Below are positions 36,001-43,484 of a stretch of DNA of 56,475 nt, piece by piece. The notes beneath the pieces are model-generated. The model was given only the letters and a program-made list of their open reading frames with translations, ran no database searches and was not told where the DNA came from. The DNA comes from Chromera velia. Its lineage: Eukaryota > Sar > Chromeraceae. Within the stretch, counting starts at the first letter, position 1. Each line of letters opens with the position of its first letter. The stretch is from positions 1-56,475 of the forward strand of contig JAHBMJ010000111.1 in NCBI GenBank assembly GCA_018398765.1. The letters are read 5' to 3'. The position numbers were made by a program, and so were the translations under genes.

Positions 36001-39000
36001 GAAGAAACTGATGGACGCTTGTGGAAGAGATGGAAGTGGAAGCGGGAAGAGCTTCTGGGAACACTTGAAAATGTAAGTGAGTGGAGAAAGCGGCTTTTGT
36101 TTTTTTCGTTGCTTCTTTGCTTGCTTGCTTCTCCTCCTTCTTTTTTTCTTCCGCTTTTTCTTTGCCTGCCCGTGGCTTTGCTTTGCGTCTCTCTGAGTTG
36201 GGTTGCCCGCCATGGACGGTACCTCACTTGATTTTTCTTTCGGGTATTATAAGACTCTTCATTCTAGTAATGCAAACAAATGTGTGAATGCAGAAGAGAC
36301 CGAAAGGGACGCAACAAGCCGACGTACAGGGCGTTCTCGGAACTTCTCGAAAGTATGGGCATGGCTCGGGCCGATGTTCAGAAACTGTACAAACTTGCTG
36401 AGAAGACGAGTGACGGCCTGATTGACGCTGCCCACTTCTATCAGCGTCACGCCTCTAGAGTTCTCTGTGAGTCTTCAAAAGACCGAGAGAGAGGCTGGCC
36501 CGGTGCGGGATCTTATGGCCGAGTTGAGGGCTCAGGAGAGGACGCTCAAGGAATTCGGGTGGGGGCCTCCAGCTCGGATCTGGAAAAGATGACTCCCACT
36601 GCACTTGAGAAGTCCATCTTCGATTCATTGATGGTTCCAAAGAACTCACGGACAGACTTCTTTTCCGATGAGCTGCTAGATCTCATCGTTGGCCGAGTTG
36701 ATTCTGTGCTCAGAAGAGGGAACGGGGGGAGTGGGGGAGACGGAATGAGCTTGACAGAAGCCCTGGCACTGCAGAGCAGAGGAGACGGAGAGGTAGGCCA
36801 GTAGAATGACTTTCTTTCTTTCTTTCAGTTTTTTTTCTCTTTCACTGCCTCTCTTCCGCATGAGTCTGTTCTTCCCCTTTCTTTCTGTCCATTTTTTTTT
36901 CGGCGTTTGTCCAACTACCTGTCCATCTGACTGTCGACGTGTTCATTGTTTTGTTTTTTTTTTTCTTAAAAAAACGTTTAGCAAGCCAGTCCAAAATACG
37001 TCGCCGTGCCTTTCCGTCCTTCCAGTCTGTTGTGTTCATGAAGAGACGAAGCGAAAAGAAACAGACAGATAGTGTGCCAGAAGGAAAAGACCGAACGATA
37101 CATGTGGTATGTCTGTCTGTCTATCTCTCTGTCTGGATGTCTGGATGAATGGATTCCTGCCTGCCGCATGCAGGTGTTGACAACTGCCGAGTTTGTCCGA
37201 GGTCTGATGGGTCTGCCTGTGACGCGCCTGTCTCTCCTAGAGTCCCACTGGGTCGCCTCCAGACTCTCCAGACCGTCTCTTCATTTCGGTGCGGGGGGAC
37301 AAAGGGGAGGCGTCATCAGATTCGCACTCATTGAGGTGAGCTCATGAACAGAGAGGAAGAGAGGCAGATAGGCAGGCAATTTGAGAACTTTACCGAGACA
37401 AAAAAAGGGAAATGGTCAACTGTCTTGTCTCTTCAGACACATAGGCGTAATACGCTTTCCCCCCCCTGGCTATTGACGTCCATGATGAGTGGAAAGGACA
37501 TGAAAGGGCGGAAACGGGACACGAGGCAGATCAGATTACCTGGTTTTCAGTCTTGCTTCTTCTTTTGTGTCGATACGTCTTTCCATTGTGTCCCTTCCTG
37601 TCTTTGTCTGTCTGTCTCTTGCAGGCTGCTTCCAAGAGAGCGCGCAACACTTATGGCATGAGAGAGCCCCAGGCGGTCAACCTGATGGCCGAACTTGAGG
37701 GCCTCGTGCGTCGGGAGGGTATGGACCTGTTGTCTCTTTTTGAGAAGATGGACAGAGACAAGCAGGTGGCCATGAGAGACAGGGCCCCGGCAAGTGGGCC
37801 CGCTGGACAGTCGACCCTGACCCCGGCAGAGCTCGGTGAGATTGTGCGTGGGTTCAAACTCGAGAAGGATAGTGGAGACACGATTCGCCTTCTCGCGGTA
37901 TGCGACAAAACCCCGAGTGGGTGCATCGACTATCGTGCTTCCATTGGTAGGCTCTTGGGTGTTCGTGAGGGGGCATCAGGTAGAGAGGCCAACCCTTGGG
38001 GCGGCGGGGGGCTGGCGGGCAAAGCGGCTGGTCCGAGTGAGGTGGAGGCGCGTCGGTTGAGAGAGGAGCAGGACGAGTGGAAACGTCTCATTCTTCATCG
38101 CGTGCGTCAGAAATTGTTGAGGCAACATCCAGAGATGCAACACTCACCTGGGAGGCTTGCGGAGGTTTTCTTCCGAATGTTCGATAGAGACGGAAGTGGA
38201 GTTCTCTCCATGGCTGAGGTCGGTTTTGTGCTTTCTTCTCTTAATGCCTTTGTGTGTCTTCACTTGTCTTGAGAGTAGTCAGATGATCGATTTTGCTGCT
38301 GCCGAGATTTTGTCGTGCGTGCCTGTCCCCTTCTTGTCCTGATGAAGCCGTTTCCTGTCGTTTCGTGTCCTGCGTCTTTTCTCCTTTTTTTTTTGTCCAC
38401 AAACACTTGGCTTGTTCCTGAACAAAGGTGCGTGCATGCGGATTCTTCACGTGCAAAGCTTTCACACATGTTTGTTTGGCTTTTCGTCGGTTACTGACTT
38501 TTTGCATTTTTTTAAAAACACAGCATCAAGCATGACTTATAATAAGAATGAGAAGTTTATTCTATGCACCTTTCTAATGCTTCTGCAGGTGAAGCATGGG
38601 ATTAATCTGTTGAGCATTCCTGTCTCCGACGAGGAGGTCAAGGAAGTGTTTTGGGTCTCTGGGGACCGTCTGACTCTCGACGGGCTGCAGAGACTCCTGG
38701 AGCCAGCACAGACAGACGAGGAAGTTCTCAGACTCAACGCCATTGTCTTCGAGAAGGTGAGCTGTGCGTTGGGTGGGGAGTTAGTCTTGTGGAGAGAGTT
38801 TGGGGTGACGGATTGCGTGAGAAGAAAAAAAAGTCTTGAGAGTGAATGTAAGCTTGCTCGAGAAGACAGAAGGGCTTGTGCAGTGAGACTTTCTTGCACG
38901 ACGCCAATAAAACTCTGTCATTGTTCCCGTTCTGGATTCGCAGTAGTCAGATACAGTGCTAAGGAGTAGAGGCCTGTCAACGTTCTTCTCTCTTTGTGAC

Positions 39001-41991
39001 AAGTAATTTGTTCGTCCCCCTCCTGCCTTCCCCAATCCCCAATTTCTTTCTGTCTTCACATTACCTTAATTATTTCTGTTGGGATCCTCCTTCTAACATA
39101 TCTCTCTTTCCCTTTCCTTGTTTGTTTGTTTGTTTCTTCCCTTTTTTCAGCTTGAGAAGGTAGCGCGAGGAAGGCACGGGTCCTGGGCGGAGGCACTGAG
39201 AAGGACCACGTCCCGGGACCCCAACGCGAAGCTGCCAATGCCTGTGCCGGGGTCCGCTCCAGGTGGTATTGCCGGGGCCCCCGAGGCCCCCCGAGTTCTG
39301 ACGTTCTCTGAATTCCGTCAGTTCGTCACAGGACTCGCAGATCCCCCCGGTAGCATTGCAGAACCCGAAATATTAAGGCTCTGGAGGGCAGGGGAGAAGG
39401 ACAGACAGGGCCGCCTCCTGTTGGACGAATTTGTCCAAAGAATGGAGAACGAACAAATGCGTTTCGGGACCGGGAGATACAGAGACCCCCGATCGCTTCC
39501 ACAATTCGGCCATGCGGGTCCAAATCTCCAAGCAGGTGCCCCCTTTGCACCTGCAGCGGCACAGCTGGACGTCGGGGGGCTCCCTGGTAGGCAGTGGGGG
39601 AATCCGACGCCTGGGTTGTTTGCCTCACCAGGCGGGGGCATGGGGGTGCCTGGTATGCCCATATCATCTGCACAGGCAACGCCCCGGGTTGATGCCCCGG
39701 TGTTGCAGGAGATTGAGAGACAGCGTGCACAGTCAAATGCAGTGAGGGGTGAGTGCCTCGAGGTTACATTAGAGGATCTTGTGTTGTACAAAATTTGGAG
39801 GGCAATTTCCTCAGGGGGGGCGGCGTCCTCCACAGCTGTTGCCTCGGCATTCGGTCAGATTAGTGGGGCGTCTGGGTCGATGGATTTTCAGGGTTTCTCT
39901 TCTGCCTCTGAGCGTTTGCGTCTTCGTCTGTCTGACACTGAGATCAAGGCAGTCTTCCGAGCAGTCGACTCGACCGAACAGGGCGTGTTGAGTGCGTCCG
40001 AGCTCGGGAAGACTTTGCAAGAAAAAGTACTCGACCGAAGTTTGCATGTCAGGCTGGAAACATGGGCAAGAGACACAGCCGCAGAAATTGCGCGTGTCTC
40101 ACGTTTTGCCACCGATTTACCTGATCGGCTTGCCCAGGGGGGGACTCTCGTGGATGCGTTGCGGTGGATTGACAGAGGCGCAGTTGGAAGAGTCTCTGAT
40201 CCCCAGCTGTGTGAAGCCATCCGACATATCGGGTGCAGCCTCAGCGAGAGGCAAATCCACCAACTAGCCTCGATGTGCGATCGAAGACCCGACGGCACCC
40301 TCGGTGTAGGTGATTTCCTCGCTTTTGTCGGTGCTTATGCGGAACAGCACGGAAAAGCCTTCAGTCAGAGCGGGGGGATGACCCTCGTGCTCCCAGAGTT
40401 TGCCGACGGCTCGTGGCTGGACCCCCTGACCTCGGGGAGTTTGCAGGGCACTGTCGCGTTCTTTGCAAACACTCTGACAGGTCCCGCGGCCACAAAACGG
40501 GAAATTGACAAAGCCTTTCAAGAGGCAGACCAGACCCGGAGCGGGTCAGTCTCCCCAAGTGCCTTCGCGTCCATCATTCGGGAGTATTGGCCGTCCGCAT
40601 CGAACTCGGACGTTGCACAACTTTCGCGTCTCGCACCCCCTGCGCAACAAACGGGAAGCTATGTATCCCACAGTTATGGTCCGTTCCTTTCCGCAATAAA
40701 GGAATACCTCTTGTCTCCCGACACCTGTGTATTCTTCCCACGACCCTTCGTCAGTGGGGGTGTTGTCAGAGACGATGTAGAGGAGAAACGACGAACGGCC
40801 ATTGCGTGTGGGGACATTCATCGGGCGATGGCACGGAGCCAATGTCGTCTGGAGGATGTGCTGCTGCGATGCGCAGAGACAGCCATCGAGCTTCCATGCG
40901 GGTGCCCGCTGTCAGTCAACCGTTTCTCCTTCATCGACGCACTCCGGAGACTCCCCCCCTCGTCAGACGAACAGTTGCCCAGAGAAGAGTCCATTGCCAG
41001 ACTTCTCTCCCTGGCACTCACTGATGATTCTCAACTTCTGAATGGCCCAGAGCTACTCGGAAGATTCCGAAAGCTGATGACAGAAGCCGTAGACGAACGT
41101 CCACCAGGTTCTGTGATCTCTGGTCTCCCCAGACCACCTCTCATTGCTTCTTCCGTCCCTCAAATCATGCAGCCCATTCCCCCACCCCACTCGACCCAGC
41201 CTGCTGCCGCAAACCCCAACTATCTTCTTCCCTCACCAGCCCTCGGTTTGGGGGCTCCGTCTCCGTCTCCCATGCACAGACTTGACGTTCCCCCCTCACC
41301 CCCTCTTGAGGGTCCATTCAGCGCTCCTCAGGCTGCCAGCAGCGGCCCATTAGCACCCGCCCCCTTCGCCAGTCCCCTCTTTGCAGCTGCGGGAGGGTAC
41401 GCAGACCCACTCTCGCCGTCGATGCATCAAATCGCCCAGTCGCCAGAGACGGCAGTGGAGCACAGACCGCCCCCCCCCCTTCCCGTAACAGTACAACAGC
41501 GACTTGCGGAGTCCCCCCTGTCACTTCAGCAGATGATGAACCTGCAACAGCGCCTGCAGGCAACAGACAGAGGGAGATCTGGTGTGGTCCCGTTCGACCG
41601 TCTCTGTGCCGAAATGGAGGCTGCCGGGATTTTCGTGCCAGTCCGAGAGATAGACCACTTGAAGACCTGGTGCATGAATGCAGGCACTCAGAGACGGAAC
41701 GATGGGTACGTCGAGTATGATCCTTTCATCGCGGCACTCGATGAGATTCGGGCGCGGTCTAGGGGAAGGGGGGGAGGTGCAGGCAGCGCGGTTNNNNNNN
41801 NNNNNNNNNNNNNNNNNNNNNNNNNNNNNNNNNNNNNNNNNNNNNNNNNNNNNNNNNNNNNNNNNNNNNNNNNNNNNNNNNNNNNNNNNNNNNNNNNNNN
41901 NNNNNNNNNNNNNNNNNNNNNNNNNNNGGCAGCCACGCCGAGGAGCGCCGGTCCGGAACCGTTTCCGGGCTACCAGAAGGTGGGTGGATGA
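18788..41991 (+). CDS. Giant RPGRIP1L-like C2 protein fused to an EF-hand array
   Basis: About 35 exons join with every junction in phase to about 4,460 codons. Order: a low-complexity Ser/Arg/Asn-rich N-terminus (1-235), coiled coils (about 400-860), a C2-N domain (about 935-1060), a second C2 (about 1115-1282), then EF-hand-like loops from about 1349 to near the end. RPGRIP1/RPGRIP1L-family proteins sit at the ciliary transition zone and gate protein entry; the N-terminal third matches that architecture. The EF-hand part is not known to me in that family. Exons 1-6: 18788-19493, 19827-20368, 20770-21000, 21222-21469, 21766-21820, 22103-22183. Exon 6 (81 nt) is the weakest call. The start is the first ATG of an in-frame exon. 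The 3' end is a TGA after an assembly gap (41,794-41,927); splicing at AAG|GTGGGT (41,979) to an unseen exon is possible. Confidence 0.85.
19827..24118 (+). other. Coiled-coil segment of the giant gene (exons 2-10)
   Basis: Exons 7-10 are 22337-22501, 22805-22979, 23214-23286 and 23518-24118. Heptad-like, charged sequence runs through exons 2-10, for example YEDENIALKRQIVEYEESI, REALSELAIKHERLQREVE, FRLRELEEQVQEARLLK, RRKALEDLHEKNRELKEL and LQKTHTLLKR. Long N-terminal coiled coils are the usual dimerisation and scaffold region in RPGRIP1-family proteins. The last part of exon 10 (LSAEFILSLVSVEFFDFD) already starts the first C2 domain. Confidence 0.8.
25711..25745. repeat. (TTCC)n tract next to an acceptor
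   Basis: About 35 bp of TTCC repeats lie directly upstream of the exon-13 acceptor (TTCAG, 25,757-25,761). They probably serve as its polypyrimidine tract. Confidence 0.8.
26178..26204. repeat. (GT)n tract abutting an acceptor
   Basis: About 27 bp of GT repeats run directly into the TTCAG acceptor of exon 14 (26,204-26,208). Confidence 0.85.
26978..27085 (+). repeat. 64-bp tandem duplication across a splice donor
   Basis: The segment with TTTTCAAGTCAGCAGCGAGC (from 26,981) recurs 64 bp later (from 27,045) with few changes. It contains the exon-15 donor (CAA|GTCAGC at 26,988) and its copy (at 27,052). Only the first donor keeps the reading phase with exon 16; the second would shift it. Confidence 0.85.
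30618..30717. repeat. (CATA)n and (GA)n intronic microsatellites
   Basis: TACATACA-type repeats followed by AGAGAGAG in the intron between exons 21 and 22 of the giant gene. Confidence 0.85.
32827..33036. repeat. Compound intronic microsatellites
   Basis: CT, TATC, TA, CT again and GT tracts follow each other in the intron between exons 25 and 26 of the giant gene. ORFs through it are artefacts. Confidence 0.9.
39151..41991 (+). other. Terminal large exon of the giant gene (exon 35)
   Basis: This single exon (about 947 codons) continues in phase from exon 34. It holds further weak EF-hand loops (DSTEQGVLSASE near 39,966; DRRPDGTLGVGD near 40,281; DQTRSGSVSPSA near 40,531; DRGRSGVVPFDR near 41,566). 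A long Pro/Ser/Ala-rich disordered stretch lies at about 41,100-41,500. It is unlike the rest of the gene, where exons are 55-640 nt, and could be a fused or retro-copied segment. A 134-N gap interrupts it near the end. Confidence 0.75.
41794..41927. other. Assembly gap (134 N)
   Basis: A run of 134 N inside the last exon of the giant gene, entered from a GC-rich Gly/Arg-coding stretch. Its true length is unknown, so the reading frame after it is not certain. Confidence 1.
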
Positions 41992-42159
41992 TGGAGATCG
42001 AATCTCGGTATTTTGACACATAATGTGATGTTGAAAGCCCACATAGATGATGAATGGCAATACTCGCACATGACTGTCAAGAATTCACTTAAATCGTCCT
42101 TTGAATGCTGTTTCACTCTACTTTTATTCATGTGGCAGCTCTCCAAGTCATTCTTTTTT
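41992..42159. other. 3' flank of the giant gene
   Basis: Short non-coding stretch between the last stop codon and the transposon. No poly-A signal could be assigned with confidence. Confidence 0.4.
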
Positions 42160-42697
42160 ATAGGGGTCTAGATACGGGGGGGGGGTGGCGTAGTATATAG
42201 AGACGTGCCTAGGGGCTACGCCTTAAGGGCGTTGTATATAAAGGCGTTTTGCCCTAAGGGCAACGCCCCTAGGATGTTGCATTATATGTAGAAGGTTTTA
42301 GCAAGCTATGCCTCTTTATTGACAAAAAAATGAATTGAACTCACAAAAGCTCACAAATAATGATATGGTGGTAGTCACTATACTAGTAGTCAGTTTACAT
42401 CAGTCTACACCATTCTACACCTTTTTTTCTAGAGCAGCAATCCTTTGAAATTAATCAGAGTTATAGAAGAAGGTCCTTACCGGCATGCAGGTCTGAATTA
42501 AACGGCTCTTAAAGGCTCTTAGGAAGGCTCATGTATAGAGTGGGAAAGCGCCCTCCTAATGCCTCACTACACCCCTATATGGGCATTGTATATAGCTATC
42601 GGCCGAAGGCCGACGCCCCCCTCCCGAGGCGCTATATATATGCAACGCCTACAACACCCCCTCATAGGGTGTTGTGATAGCAATTCTAGACCCCTAT
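42160..42697. mobile_element. MITE-like DNA transposon, hAT-like (538 bp)
   Basis: The ends are a perfect 13-bp inverted repeat: ATAGGGGTCTAGA at 42,160-42,172 and its complement at 42,685-42,697. The 8 bp just outside are identical, TCTTTTTT at 42,152-42,159 and 42,698-42,705, as expected for an 8-bp target site duplication. The interior has no ORF but several hairpins: CCTAGGGGC...GCCCCTAGG (42,207-42,272), TCGGCC-GAA-GGCCGA near 42,600, and CAACACCC...GGGTGTTG near 42,650-42,675. The 8-bp duplication and the TAGGG end point to the hAT superfamily; without a transposase this is an inference. The T-rich duplication weakens the evidence a little. Confidence 0.75.
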
Positions 42698-42705
42698 TCT
42701 TTTTT

Positions 42706-43484
42706 AAAAGGTAGAAAAAAGTTTTAATTAATAAAAGATGTATTGTAATTCTTAATTTAGTTTTTAATTAACGTAGCCATTCAAGTTTAGGTGCTAGTAT
42801 GTGTACATTTTGTAAATCATGTGTTGCCAGTGACTTTTAATCTTTTACTTACTTTGTCCCTCCTGTCCAGTCACCTTATGGCGTCCAGACAGAAGGTAAC
42901 GCGAGGATAAGAACCCTAGGGAAAGTTTAGAGAAGGAATGTGAGCAACACTCAGTCAGACAACAGTTTATCTAGCAGTTTAGCTGAGTTTACAGAAGGTT
43001 TGGCTCTATATCAGTTAATGTTGTGTTCCGCCGCACTGAGTGGTTGCCCCGGCATGCACACTGTGGTACGCACAGGCACCGCGTGGTCCAGGGGCCCCGG
43101 TGAAAGCAAATTGTCCGACGGATCAATTATTCACTCTAATTCCCTTCAGTAGCAGATCGTAACGTTTGTGTTCTATTGAGCTCTAAGACTCTTGCTCGAC
43201 AGTCCCTAGACTCTATAACGGCCGATTCATCTTATGTCATTCACGCTAGCCATATTCTGCTGTACACTTCAGTTAAAGCTCTAATGTGATCTAGGATTCC
43301 AATCAGCTGGCCTATATACATGACTAGCTTCACAGAGTAATTTATAATTAAAGATAGACTTAAAGCGCTGGTAATGTAAAGTGATTCAGCTAAGCTATAC
43401 CACTAGGGCTACTAGCTAAGCACTCAAGCGAAAGGGTGCTGAGACCACCCAACCTGGTGTCAGCAGGCTGGTGAACTCCGTAAA
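42706..43484. other. Intergenic region between convergent genes
   Basis: Non-coding sequence between the 3' ends of the giant gene and the TPR gene. It starts AT-rich and has a short GC-rich piece (43,020-43,095, with GGTTGCCCCGG and CAGGGGCCCCGG). I see no gene in it. Confidence 0.4.

Larger units (their letters stand above)
26382..38756 (+). other. EF-hand-like array (exons 14-34)
   Basis: Exons 15-34: 26730-26987, 27244-27730, 28043-28299, 28579-28960, 29239-29425, 29691-29914, 30159-30533, 30913-31085, 31363-31551, 31727-31894, 32144-32779, 33083-33535, 33865-34149, 34534-34876, 35208-35584, 35803-36072, 36294-36792, 37174-37335, 37625-38218, 38589-38756. Near-canonical 12-residue loops include DKNRSGSISARE, DVSKDGSLALDE, DKDQSGSVDWQE, DTDGSGWLNRDE, DEDGDRELSKME, DKDGSGMVSNEE, DTDEDGKLSQRE, DNDRNGHLNLEE (split by an intron) and DRDGSGVLSMAE. 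Others are clearly degenerate, such as DHEEGVFEFEHF. Modules of about 100 residues repeat: a Leu/Arg helix (for example LFGRLKRRM, LFRLAKGLE), then an EF pair. Many loops keep Asp at position 1 and Glu at position 12, so calcium binding is plausible in about half. Confidence 0.85.

Noticed and set aside
41979..41991. Splicing of the giant gene beyond 41,979 (AAG|GTGGGT)
   Set aside because: It is possible, but no plausible plus-strand exon is visible before the convergent TPR gene, so the TGA at 41,989-41,991 was taken as the end.
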